This document shows, piece by piece, positions 26,187 through 36,524 of a DNA stretch of 64,000 nt (the first letter of the stretch is position 1; the number at the start of each line of letters is the position of its first letter). The notes under the pieces were generated by a model, which was not told the origin of the DNA, ran no database searches, and saw only the letters and a list, made by a program, of their open reading frames with translations. The DNA is taken from NCBI GenBank assembly GCA_024235855.1, contig JACKLN010000003.1:186001-250000 (forward strand), written 5' to 3'. Made by a program: the position numbers and the translations under genes. The DNA comes from Burkholderiaceae bacterium (lineage in GTDB: Bacteria; Pseudomonadota; Gammaproteobacteria; Burkholderiales; Burkholderiaceae_C).

Positions 26187-26948
26187 ATGAGCCCGCCGCC
26201 CACCCTGCAGCGCTGGCGCGCCGGCTGGGTGCGCCTGCAGCGCCACCCGGAGTTCCGGCGCGGCGCGGTCGAGATGTCCGGCATCTCGCTGGGTGTGGCC
26301 GCCTGGGGGCTGGTCACCGGCGTGGCCATGATCAAGAGCGGGCTGTCGCTGCCGGTGGCGCTGGCGATGTCGCTGCTGGTGTTCGCCGGCAGTGCGCAGC
26401 TCACCGCGCTGCCGCTGATCGTCTCCGGCGCGCCGATCTGGGTGGTCTGGGCCACGGCCATCTGCGTCAACCTGCGCTTCGTGATCCAGAGCGCGATGTG
26501 GCGGCCCTACCTGGCGCACCTGCCGCTGCGCCGGCGGGCGCTGATGTCCTACGTGGCCGCCGACCTGAACTACGTGCTGTTCATGAAGCGCTACCCCGAG
26601 CCGAAGCCGGCACCCGGGCAGGAGGCGTACTTCTGGGGCGGCGCGTTGATGAACTACGGCGCCTGGCACGGCATGTCGCTGATCGGCATCCTGTTCGCCT
26701 CGGCCATCCCCACCGAATGGGGCTTCGGTTTCGCTGGCGTGCTGGCACTGGCCGGCCTGGCCTGCTCGATGCTGATCGACCGCACCACCTGGGTGGCCGC
26801 CGGCGTCGCCGGCTGTGCGGCGGTGGCGGCCTTTGCGCTGCCGTACAAGCTCAACATCGTGGTCGCCATCGCGGCGGCGGTGGCCATCGGCATGCTGATC
26901 GACCACACCACGCCGAAGACGCCGCTCCCGGTGACGGATCCCACATGA
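26187..26948 (+). CDS. azlC: AzlC-family branched-chain amino acid exporter subunit
   Basis: 253 residues with multiple membrane helices. Family motifs are GISLGVAAWGLVTGVAMIKSGL near 30-50, SLLVFAGSAQLTALPLI and VNLRFVIQSAMWRPYL. AzlC pairs with the small AzlD protein, whose gene follows with an ATGA overlap. The complex exports branched-chain amino acids and analogues across the inner membrane. Function assigned from family. Confidence 0.9.
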   Translation: MSPPPTLQRWRAGWVRLQRHPEFRRGAVEMSGISLGVAAWGLVTGVAMIKSGLSLPVALAMSLLVFAGSAQLTALPLIVSGAPIWVVWATAICVNLRFVIQSAMWRPYLAHLPLRRRALMSYVAADLNYVLFMKRYPEPKPAPGQEAYFWGGALMNYGAWHGMSLIGILFASAIPTEWGFGFAGVLALAGLACSMLIDRTTWVAAGVAGCAAVAAFALPYKLNIVVAIAAAVAIGMLIDHTTPKTPLPVTDPT

Positions 26949-27274
26949 CCACCGTCGAAGCCCTCGTGACGATCGTCGGCCTGGCGGTGATCTCGCTGCT
27001 CACGCGCGGCTTCTTCATCCTGCCGTCGCGTGAGCTGCCAATGCCGGCCTGGCTGCAGCGCGGCCTGCGCTACGCGCCGGTGGCGGCGCTGGTGGCCGTG
27101 GTCGTGCCGGAAGTGCTGATGACCGACGGCCGGCTGCTGAACACCTGGCAGGACGCCCGCCTGTACGCCGCGGCCGCCGGCATCGCCTGGTACTTCTGGC
27201 GGCGCAGCATCCTGGGCACCATCGTCACCGGCACCGGGGTGATGCTGCTGCTGCGCCTGGGCCTGGGCTGGTAG
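26945..27274 (+). CDS. azlD: AzlD-family membrane protein
   Basis: 109 residues with four hydrophobic helices. It has the AzlD pattern: a short first helix with LLTRGFFIL, the turn YAPVAALVAVVVPEVL, and a last helix ending LLLRLGLGW. Small partner of AzlC; the start codon overlaps the azlC stop. Confidence 0.9.
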   Translation: MTTVEALVTIVGLAVISLLTRGFFILPSRELPMPAWLQRGLRYAPVAALVAVVVPEVLMTDGRLLNTWQDARLYAAAAGIAWYFWRRSILGTIVTGTGVMLLLRLGLGW

Positions 27275-27310
27275 CCCGCACACCTTTCCTCCACTCCAAC
27301 CTGTAGCGCC

Positions 27311-28507
27311 ATGAACGTCATCCGCTTCCAAGATCTGATCGTCCAGGGCCGTGTCGCCGGCCGGCGCGTGTTCATCCGGGCCGACCTCAACGTGCCGCTG
27401 AACGACGCCGGCCAGATCACCGAGGACACGCGCGTGCGCGCCAGCCTGCCGGCCATCCGCATGGCGCTGGACGCGGGTGCGGCGGTGATGGTGACCAGCC
27501 ACCTCGGCCGGCCCACCGAAGGCGAATTCAAGCCGGCCGACTCGCTGGCGCCGGTGGCCGCGCGCATGGCCGAACTGCTGGGCCGTGACGTGCCCCTGGT
27601 GGCCAACTGGGTGGACGGTGTCGACGTGAAGCCCGGGCAGGTGGTCCTGCTGGAGAACTGCCGCGTCAACAAGGGCGAGAAGAAGAACAACGAAGAGTTG
27701 TCGAAGAAGATGGCCGCGCTGTGCGACATCTTCGTGCACGACGCCTTCGGCACCGCGCACCGCGCCGAGGCCAGCACCTACGGCATCGCGCAGTTCGCGC
27801 CGGTGGCCTGCGCCGGGCCGCTGCTGGCCGCGGAGATCGACGCCATCTCCAAGGCGCTGGCCAACCCGAAGCGTCCGCTGCTCGCCATCGTGGCCGGCAG
27901 CAAGGTCAGCACGAAGCTGACCATCCTGCAGAGCCTGGCGAAGAACGTGGACGGCCTGATCGTCGGTGGCGGCATCGCCAACACCTTCATGCTGGCCGCG
28001 GGCCTGAAGATCGGCAAGAGCCTGGCCGAGCCGGACCTGGTGGGCGAGGCCAAGGCCGTGATCGACGCCATGCAGGCGCGCGGCGCTGCGGTGCCCATCC
28101 CCACCGACGTGGTCTGCGCCAAGACCTTTGCTGCCGATGCGTCGGCCACGGTGAAGGCGGCCACCGACGTGGCCGACGATGACCTGATCCTCGACATCGG
28201 CCCGCAGACCGCGGCGACGCTGGCGGCTCAGCTCAAGGCCGCCGGCACCATCGTCTGGAACGGCCCGGTGGGCGTGTTCGAGTTCGATGCGTTTGCCAAG
28301 GGCACCGAGACCATTGCCCGCGCGATCGCCGAGAGCCCGGCGTTCAGCATCGCCGGTGGCGGCGACACGCTGGCCGCGATCGCCAAGTACGGCATCGAGA
28401 AGGATGTGGGCTACATCTCCACCGGCGGCGGCGCCTTCCTGGAGGTGCTGGAAGGCAAGACGCTGCCGGCGTTCGAGATCCTCGCCCGGCGTGCGGCGCA
28501 GCCGTGA
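27311..28507 (+). CDS. pgk: Phosphoglycerate kinase
   Basis: 398 residues. RVFIRADLNVPLN near 17-29 (substrate-binding RxDxNVP), SHLGRPTEG near 57-65, the ATP-binding KVSTKLTILQSL segment near 200, and GGGDTLAAI and STGGGAFLEVLEG at the C-terminus are all standard. It makes ATP from 1,3-bisphosphoglycerate in glycolysis or the reverse step in gluconeogenesis. It lies upstream of maeB and pyk. Confidence 0.97.
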   Translation: MNVIRFQDLIVQGRVAGRRVFIRADLNVPLNDAGQITEDTRVRASLPAIRMALDAGAAVMVTSHLGRPTEGEFKPADSLAPVAARMAELLGRDVPLVANWVDGVDVKPGQVVLLENCRVNKGEKKNNEELSKKMAALCDIFVHDAFGTAHRAEASTYGIAQFAPVACAGPLLAAEIDAISKALANPKRPLLAIVAGSKVSTKLTILQSLAKNVDGLIVGGGIANTFMLAAGLKIGKSLAEPDLVGEAKAVIDAMQARGAAVPIPTDVVCAKTFAADASATVKAATDVADDDLILDIGPQTAATLAAQLKAAGTIVWNGPVGVFEFDAFAKGTETIARAIAESPAFSIAGGGDTLAAIAKYGIEKDVGYISTGGGAFLEVLEGKTLPAFEILARRAAQP

Positions 28508-28523
28508 CGCACTGACCTGACGT

Positions 28524-28543
28524 CGGCGGGGGGAATCCCGCCG
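28524..28543 (+). terminator. GC hairpin after pgk
   Basis: CGGCGGG, a 6-nt loop and CCCGCCG, 17 nt after the pgk stop. No U-tract follows, so it could be a structured spacer rather than a terminator. Confidence 0.35.
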
Positions 28544-28602
28544 CCGCCCGGCCTGCTTTCCGCAGTACGCTCGTCGGCACATCCCACAACAGGAGACCGC
28601 CG

Positions 28603-30939
<2,337 letters not shown>

Positions 30940-30997
30940 TCGCTGGATCGGGAGCGGCGCCTATCATGGCGCCCGTCCCTTCGTTGAGCACCCGACC

Positions 30998-32425
30998 ATG
31001 CGCGCCACCAAGATCGTCGCCACCCTGGGCCCGGCCTCGTCCTCGCCCGAACTGCTGGAGCGCATGATCCGGCAGGGGGTGGACGTGGTGCGGCTGAACT
31101 TCTCGCACGGCACGGCGCAGGACCACATCGACCGGGCCACGCTGGTGCGCGAGGTGGCGCAGCGCGCCGGCAAGGAAGTGGCCATCATGGCCGACCTGCA
31201 GGGCCCGAAGATCCGCGTCGGCAAGTTCACCGATGGCAAGACGGAACTGCGGCCCGGGCAGAGCTTCGTGCTCGACGCGGCGCGCACCGAGCCGGGGGAC
31301 AACGACGCCGTCGGCCTGGACTACAAGGACCTGCCGCGCGACGTGCGCCCGGGCGACACGCTGCTGCTCAACGACGGCCTGCTGCGGCTGACCGTGGACA
31401 AGGTGGTGGGCGAGCAGGTGCACACCACGGTGGTGGTGGGCGGCGAGCTCAGCAACAACAAGGGCATCAACAAGGCCGGCGGCGGCCTGACGGCGCCGGC
31501 GCTGACGGCCAAGGACATGGAGGACATCAAGACCGCGATGGCCTTCAGGTGCGACTACCTGGCCGTGAGCTTTCCCAAGAGCGCCACCGACATGGAGATG
31601 GCGCGCCAGCTGGCCAACGTGGCCGGCGAGGCGCAGCGCCACAAGCCGGCGCTGATCGCGAAGATCGAGCGCAGCGAGGCGATCCCGCAACTCGAGGCCA
31701 TCCTCAAGGCCAGCGACGGCATCATGGTCGCGCGTGGCGACCTCGCGGTGGAGGTGGGCAACGCGGCCGTGCCGGCGCTGCAGAAACGCATGATCCGGCT
31801 GGCGCGCGAGCTGGACAAGGTGGTCATCACCGCCACCCAGATGATGGAGTCGATGATCGTCAATGCCGTGCCCACGCGCGCCGAGGTCAGCGACGTGGCC
31901 AATGCGGTGCTCGACGGCACCGACGCGGTGATGCTCAGCGCCGAGACCGCGGCCGGCAAGTACCCGTTGGAGACCGTGGAGCAGATGGCCGCCATCGCGC
32001 TGGAGGCCGAGGCCGCGGACGACATCACGCTGGAGACCGACTTCGCCAACAAGCGCTTCGGCCGCATCGACCAGAGCATCGCGATGGGTGCGCTGTTCAC
32101 GGCCCATCACCTGGGCTGCAAGGCGATCCTCGCGCTGACCGAGTCGGGGTCGACGGCGCTGTGGATGAGCCGGCACCACATCCGCGTGCCGATCTACGCG
32201 CTGACCTCGCAGCTGGGCTCGCAGCGCCGCATGGCGCTCTACCGCAACGTGACGCCGCTGCTGATGCCGCGCCTGAACGACCGTGACGAAGCGCTGGTCA
32301 CCGCAGAGAAGCTGCTGGTACAGCTGGGGGTGCTGCGCCCTGGGGACACCTACGCCATCACCTGTGGCGAACCGATGGGCCACCCGGGGGGCACCAACAT
32401 GCTCAAGGTCTGCCGGGTCGGTTGA
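30998..32425 (+). CDS. pyk: Pyruvate kinase
   Basis: 475 residues. ATKIVATLGPASSS at the start, RLNFSHG near 36-42, MADLQGPKIRVG near 64-75, the signature LIAKIERSEAI near 220 and TATQMMESMI near 280. The C-terminal domain with LTESGSTALWMSRH follows. It catalyses PEP + ADP to pyruvate + ATP. A TATCAT hexamer at 30962-30967 could be its -10, 30 nt before the ATG. Confidence 0.97.
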   Translation: MRATKIVATLGPASSSPELLERMIRQGVDVVRLNFSHGTAQDHIDRATLVREVAQRAGKEVAIMADLQGPKIRVGKFTDGKTELRPGQSFVLDAARTEPGDNDAVGLDYKDLPRDVRPGDTLLLNDGLLRLTVDKVVGEQVHTTVVVGGELSNNKGINKAGGGLTAPALTAKDMEDIKTAMAFRCDYLAVSFPKSATDMEMARQLANVAGEAQRHKPALIAKIERSEAIPQLEAILKASDGIMVARGDLAVEVGNAAVPALQKRMIRLARELDKVVITATQMMESMIVNAVPTRAEVSDVANAVLDGTDAVMLSAETAAGKYPLETVEQMAAIALEAEAADDITLETDFANKRFGRIDQSIAMGALFTAHHLGCKAILALTESGSTALWMSRHHIRVPIYALTSQLGSQRRMALYRNVTPLLMPRLNDRDEALVTAEKLLVQLGVLRPGDTYAITCGEPMGHPGGTNMLKVCRVG

Positions 32426-32426
32426 T

Positions 32427-32459
32427 CCGGTCAGGCTGGCAGCCGGGCTTACTGAACCG
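32427..32459. terminator. Structured region between convergent pyk and GHKL gene
   Basis: CCGGTCAG (32427-32434) opposes CTGAACCG (32452-32459) with one bulge, and an inner hairpin GGCT/AGCC lies at 32434-32444. No U-tract. Confidence 0.35.
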
Positions 32460-33453
32460 AGGCGATCATCGCCGCCACGCGTGGGGCGGCGGCCTCGGGC
32501 ACCAGTTGCACCTGCGGGTGCGCGCGTGCGTAGACGCGGAACAGCTCGTCGGCGAACGCCGGCCCGATCTCGTCGATGCCGCTGAAGTCCAGATGCGCGC
32601 GCCGGAAGGCGGACAACCGGGCGGTGACGCGTCGTGCCTGGGCGCGTGACTCCAGCCAGGTGTTGGGACCGGTGAGCAGGCGCAGCGAGACCTCGGTGTG
32701 ATCGAAGCCGTAGCCGTCGTCGGCGTGCGAGCGCAGCACCTCGTCGAGCGTGCGCGCCGTGTCCAGCGCGATGGCGAGGTAGATGGACGTGCCCTGACGT
32801 TCGATCGGCCGCACGTGGGCCCAGCCGCTGTGGCCGGGGCGGCGCTGGAAGCCGTGGCGGTTAGCGTGCAGGTCGAACACGTCGGCCGCGCGGGCCACGT
32901 AGAACAGTCCCTGTCCCAGGTGGCGTGCCGGCTGCGTGGTGAGCTTGCCCTTGCCCAGTTCCAGCATCGCCAGGTGCGGGTCGTCGATCTGCCAGGCCTG
33001 CTCGATGCGCTGGAACAGGCCACAACCGTCGTCGCTGACCAGCATCTGCAGGTGCAGGCCGGTCTGGCGCATTGACACCGTGACGCCCGTGCCGCCGCTG
33101 TGATCGATGGCGTTGTTCAGCAGTTCGGTGAAGGCGTGCTGCGCCAGGCGGGCCACGTTGGGCCGCAGGTCGAAGAAGGGGGCGAAGTCCTGCGCCCACG
33201 GGCGGTCCTCGGCCAGGCCGTCGAGGGTGTACCGGCGCACGATCTGCCGCATCGGCCCGGGCCGGTAGTGCGGGCGCCGCTTGCTGCCCTCTTCCACCAG
33301 CCAGCGCGCATCGACCAACTGCCCCAGCAGCCGCCGCGTGCGGCGGCGGCTGATGCCCAGGCACAGCATCACATGGTCGATCAGGTCATCGGCATGGTGG
33401 ACGGCAGCGGCAGTGATCCAGGTCGTGGCCGAAGCCAGGGTGGGACGCGGCAT
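32449..33453 (-). CDS. HTH-GHKL ATPase-DUF4325 (STAS-like) regulatory protein
   Basis: 334 residues from the ATG at 33453. N-terminal winged-helix-like segment (about 15-60: LIDHVMLCLGISRRRTRRLL), then a GHKL ATPase domain with N-box HAFTELLNNAIDHSGG near 105 and G1-like VSDDGCGLF near 137. The C-terminal DUF4325 domain (about 270-330) has LDFSGIDEIGPAFADELFRV, like STAS anti-anti-sigma proteins. The trio resembles an anti-sigma kinase and its STAS partner on one chain with a DNA-binding head. Such proteins are scattered in bacteria; targets unknown. Convergent with pyk and divergent from fba with a 213-bp gap. Confidence 0.85.
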   Translation of the reverse strand: MPRPTLASATTWITAAAVHHADDLIDHVMLCLGISRRRTRRLLGQLVDARWLVEEGSKRRPHYRPGPMRQIVRRYTLDGLAEDRPWAQDFAPFFDLRPNVARLAQHAFTELLNNAIDHSGGTGVTVSMRQTGLHLQMLVSDDGCGLFQRIEQAWQIDDPHLAMLELGKGKLTTQPARHLGQGLFYVARAADVFDLHANRHGFQRRPGHSGWAHVRPIERQGTSIYLAIALDTARTLDEVLRSHADDGYGFDHTEVSLRLLTGPNTWLESRAQARRVTARLSAFRRAHLDFSGIDEIGPAFADELFRVYARAHPQVQLVPEAAAPRVAAMIASVQ

Positions 33454-33582
33454 GGCAGGCTCCATGCGGCCGGCAGACGGGGGGCCGCAGTGGGCGCAGT
33501 GTGGGCGCGCCTGCAGCCTGCCAGCCACGCGAAAAGCGGCGCAAAACCACGCCAGATCAGGGCCGTGAAAGGGGGTGATCAG

Positions 33583-33588
33583 TAGAAT
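33583..33588 (+). promoter_or_regulatory. Candidate -10 (TAGAAT) for fba
   Basis: TAGAAT 78 nt before the fba start, in the divergent gap. -35 not obvious. Confidence 0.4.
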
Positions 33589-33613
33589 TCGGGCGATTAC
33601 ATCGGAATTACGT

Positions 33614-33629
33614 GCGCCTTCAAAGGCGC
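33614..33629 (+). promoter_or_regulatory. Leader hairpin upstream of fba
   Basis: GCGCCT, a TCAA loop and AGGCGC form a perfect 6-bp stem with a tetraloop, 37 nt before the start codon and downstream of the candidate -10. Confidence 0.4.
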
Positions 33630-33666
33630 GCGCCGAACCCTGTTTCAACCCCCTCTGGAGCCTGCC

Positions 33667-34707
33667 ATGCCTCTTGTTTCGATGCGCCAACTGCTGGACC
33701 ACGCCGCCGAGAACGGCTATGGCATTCCGGCCTTCAACGTCAACAACCTCGAGCAGGTGCAGGCGGTGATGACCGCGGCCGACGAGGTGGGGGCGCCGGT
33801 CATCCTGCAGGCCAGCGCGGGGGCGCGCAAGTACGCGGGCGAGCCCTTCATCAAACACCTGATCCAGGCGGCGCTGGAGCAGTGGCCGCACATCCCGCTG
33901 GCGATGCACCAGGACCACGGCCAGAGCCCGGCCGTCTGCAAGGGTGCCATCGACCTCGGCTTCAGTTCGGTGATGATGGACGGCAGCCTGGAAGCCGACG
34001 GCAAGACCATCGCCAGCTACGACTACAACGTCCGCGTCACGCGCGAGGTGGTGGAGATGGCGCACAAGGTGGGCGTCACGGTGGAAGGCGAACTCGGCTG
34101 CCTGGGCAGCCTGGAGACGATGCGTGGCGACAAGGAGGACGGCCACGGCACCGACGCGACGATGACGCGCGAGCAACTGCTGACCGACCCGGAGCAGGCG
34201 GCCGATTTCGTCGAACGCACCGGCGTCGACGCCCTGGCCATCGCCATCGGGACCAGCCATGGCGCCTACAAGTTCAGCCGCAAGCCCACGGGCGACATCC
34301 TGGCCATCGACCGGATCAAGGAGATCAACCGCCGCATCCCGAACACGCACCTGGTGATGCACGGCAGTTCGAGCGTGCCGCAGGAACTGCTGGAGATCAT
34401 CCGCCAGCATGGCGGGCAGATGAAGGAGACGTACGGCGTGCCGGTGGAGGAGATCCAGGAAGCCATCAAGCACGGCGTGCGCAAGATCAACATCGATACC
34501 GACATCCGTCTGGCGATGACGGGTGCCATCCGCAAGTACATGGCGGAGAACCCGGAGAAGTTTGATCCGCGGGACTACCTGAAGCCGGCGCGGGAGGCGG
34601 CGAGGGTGGTTTGCCGACAGAGGTACTTGGAGTTTGGGTGTGAGGGTAGGCTGAGTACGATTTCCCCCGTGCGGCTGATTGATATGACTGCAATCTATGG
34701 ACGTTGA
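33667..34707 (+). CDS. fba: Class II fructose-1,6-bisphosphate aldolase (Calvin-type)
   Basis: 346 residues. Zinc and catalytic motifs: MHQDHGQSP near 79-87 (Asp82, His83 region), VEGELGCLG near 140, GTSHGAYKF near 197 and MHGSSSVPQELL near 230, then KINIDTDIRLAMTGAIR. Together these define the Calvin-cycle/glycolytic class II subtype. From about base 34605 the third-position G+C drops sharply, and the C-terminus (after CRQRYLEFGCEGR) differs from the usual one and ends several residues early. I take this as the left edge of a recombined segment; the active site is intact. Confidence 0.95.
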   Translation: MPLVSMRQLLDHAAENGYGIPAFNVNNLEQVQAVMTAADEVGAPVILQASAGARKYAGEPFIKHLIQAALEQWPHIPLAMHQDHGQSPAVCKGAIDLGFSSVMMDGSLEADGKTIASYDYNVRVTREVVEMAHKVGVTVEGELGCLGSLETMRGDKEDGHGTDATMTREQLLTDPEQAADFVERTGVDALAIAIGTSHGAYKFSRKPTGDILAIDRIKEINRRIPNTHLVMHGSSSVPQELLEIIRQHGGQMKETYGVPVEEIQEAIKHGVRKINIDTDIRLAMTGAIRKYMAENPEKFDPRDYLKPAREAARVVCRQRYLEFGCEGRLSTISPVRLIDMTAIYGR

Positions 34708-35985
34708 ATCGATGAGTCTCGATCGGTAAGAGCTTGATTAGAGTTTGATGTGAACCAGCCCTTCGACCGAATCAGTCCCGATCCAAGCTGGAGATGTTAT
34801 GCGACTAGTAGATTTACTCGGGCAAGCAGAATCCATTCGGTTTCAAATATACGATGGAAGGAGTCGGCAAGCCTCGACTCTCTTGCGAGACATGAGAGAG
34901 CGCTTCAATATCCATGAGTCACCCTCGCTGGTCGGATACACCCAATTGGCGGAGGGGTTGCTGTTGCAGCAGTCGGGTGATTGGTATCAAGCGAATGATC
35001 GACTTAGGCGGGCTGAAATACTTGCGCGCCTTGCATGTAATGCAGAATTGAGCGGGCTGGCAAAGGTTTGGGCATCGCACTGTGACTTCAACCTCGGGCG
35101 CTATGAAGATTCTGCCCGAAAGCTTGTGGAGATCACTCCTGGCTATTCGGGCGGTGCAAATGAGTTTTCGCATCGCTACTGTCTTGGTGTGGCTCAACTC
35201 CTTGCGTTTGTGGGTGATTGGGGTGGTGCCCAGGTTTGGTTTGATCGGGCAAGGACGATTGCTGGCGCCATTGGTTCGAGAGGGTTATTCAGTGTCGCAG
35301 TCTTTAATCAGTTTGCAATGCGAATCTGGAACTCATTGCTGCTTTCCAGGGTGAGTTTGGGAGTGATAACCGCTGACGCACAGGGCGAGATCGAGAATCT
35401 ACGCGCTGCGCTCAATTATGACGATCTGACTGGTGTTTCGAATCGCCCCGTCCTCCACAACTTGCTCTATGCGCAAGCAATGGGTGCGGTGGGCCGACAC
35501 GATGACGCCATTGTCATCCTGGAAAGGCTTCTCGATGATTCAAGTGGCCTAGGGTCAACGGATGTTTGGCGGGCTCGACTCGAGTTTGCATGGAACGTTT
35601 CCGCGTCAGGATCCCTCGATGCTCGCAAAGATGAGTTGACGGACATGCTGTCTTCATGTTTCGAGCAATTGGTCGATGACGATGAGTTGTCTCTGGCGCA
35701 TTCAATTCATGCCGAGATTTCGCGTGTTAATGGTGACGAAAAGCTTCGCGGTATGCACGCTGAAGCTTCTGAATATTACCGGATGCAACTGCAACGCAGG
35801 CGTGTAGAAACTGCCGAGATCTTGAAGTCTGCGCACTTGTCAGACCCAGGAATCTAAAGAAAGTTCTGGCTGTGAATGATCCGTTTACTGTTTCATTGGT
35901 TATGGGGTCCTCTTCGGATTGGGCGGTTATGAGTGTCGCCAGAACGATTCTTCGAGATTTCGGGTTGGATTTCAGTTGCCACGTC
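34605..35985 (+). other. A+T-richer island spanning the fba end, a TPR-like gene and the purE start
   Basis: About 1.4 kb with G+C near 50% by eye (32 of 60 in one counted line at 34861), against about 70% around it. Both edges fall inside conserved genes, which stay in frame. No integrase, IS ends or direct repeats flank it. In other Burkholderiales known to me, purC sits between fba and purE; here it is absent. Confidence 0.75.
34799..35857 (+). CDS. TPR-like helical protein of foreign base composition, unknown function
   Basis: 352 residues, soluble, no signal peptide. Codon use is far richer in A/T than in neighbours. Helix-turn-helix pairs typical of TPR/SEL1-like proteins recur: LVGYTQLAEGLLLQQSGDWY, ANDRLRRAEILARLACNAEL, FNLGRYEDSARKLVEI, FVGDWGGAQVWFDRARTIAG and MGAVGRHDDAIVILERLLDD. 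No catalytic motif seen. A GGAG lies 6 nt before the ATG. It sits in the slot of purC, 91 bp after fba and 14 bp before purE, so it is probably cotranscribed with purEK. No relation to purine synthesis is visible. Possible roles include a regulatory or immunity scaffold; this is not supported by any motif. Confidence 0.75.
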   Translation: MRLVDLLGQAESIRFQIYDGRSRQASTLLRDMRERFNIHESPSLVGYTQLAEGLLLQQSGDWYQANDRLRRAEILARLACNAELSGLAKVWASHCDFNLGRYEDSARKLVEITPGYSGGANEFSHRYCLGVAQLLAFVGDWGGAQVWFDRARTIAGAIGSRGLFSVAVFNQFAMRIWNSLLLSRVSLGVITADAQGEIENLRAALNYDDLTGVSNRPVLHNLLYAQAMGAVGRHDDAIVILERLLDDSSGLGSTDVWRARLEFAWNVSASGSLDARKDELTDMLSSCFEQLVDDDELSLAHSIHAEISRVNGDEKLRGMHAEASEYYRMQLQRRRVETAEILKSAHLSDPGI

Positions 35986-36366
35986 CTCTCCGCCCACCGC
36001 ATGCCCGACGACATGTTCCGCTTCGCCGAAACCGCCTGGGACCGCGGCGTGCGCGCCATCATCGCGGGCGCGGGTGGCGCGGCGCACTTGCCTGGCATGC
36101 TGGCGGCCAAGACCACCGTGCCGGTGCTCGGCGTGCCCATCCCCAGCAAACACCTGCAGGGTGTCGATTCGCTGTACTCGATCGTGCAGATGCCCAAGGG
36201 CGTGCCGGTCGCCACCTTTGCCATCGGCGCGGCCGGGGCGGCCAATGCCGCACTGTTCGCCGTGGCGATGCTGGCGCGCGAGAATCCTGGACTGCATGCC
36301 AAACTGCAGGCCTATCGTCAGGCGCAGACCGAAGCCGCGCGTGCGATGACGAAAGACCTTCAATGA
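35872..36366 (+). CDS. purE: 5-(carboxyamino)imidazole ribonucleotide mutase
   Basis: 164 residues from GTG 35872. Class I PurE motifs: VMGSSSDWAVM near 10-20, SAHRMPDDMFRFA near 42-54, IIAGAGGAAHLPGMLAA near 64-80 and GVPIPSKHLQGVDSLYSIVQMPKGVPVAT, split by the catalytic loop. It converts N5-CAIR to CAIR with PurK as partner, encoded next. The first 110 or so bases are A/T-rich and belong to the recombined island, while the rest has native composition, yet the protein is continuous. Confidence 0.96.
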   Translation: MNDPFTVSLVMGSSSDWAVMSVARTILRDFGLDFSCHVLSAHRMPDDMFRFAETAWDRGVRAIIAGAGGAAHLPGMLAAKTTVPVLGVPIPSKHLQGVDSLYSIVQMPKGVPVATFAIGAAGAANAALFAVAMLARENPGLHAKLQAYRQAQTEAARAMTKDLQ

Positions 36367-36524
36367 CGTTGCTTTCCGCCGGGTCGCCGAAGCAGCGGCC
36401 CGGCACTCCGCCGCCGCCCGATGAACCCGTGCTGCGGACCTGACATGAACCCCTTCGCTTCGCTCGCGCCCATGAACGTTCCGACGCGGTGCTGCGTGGC
36501 GGTGCGCTGCCAGGCGCCACGCGC

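Noticed and set aside
34799..35857. GGDEF-like string DDLTGVSNR in the island protein
   Set aside because: No GGDEF signature or following domain; the surrounding sequence is a run of TPR-like helices, so the match is fortuitous.
34605..35985. Prophage or integrative element
   Set aside because: No integrase, transposase, phage genes, tRNA target or flanking direct repeats; edges inside fba and purE favour homologous recombination.
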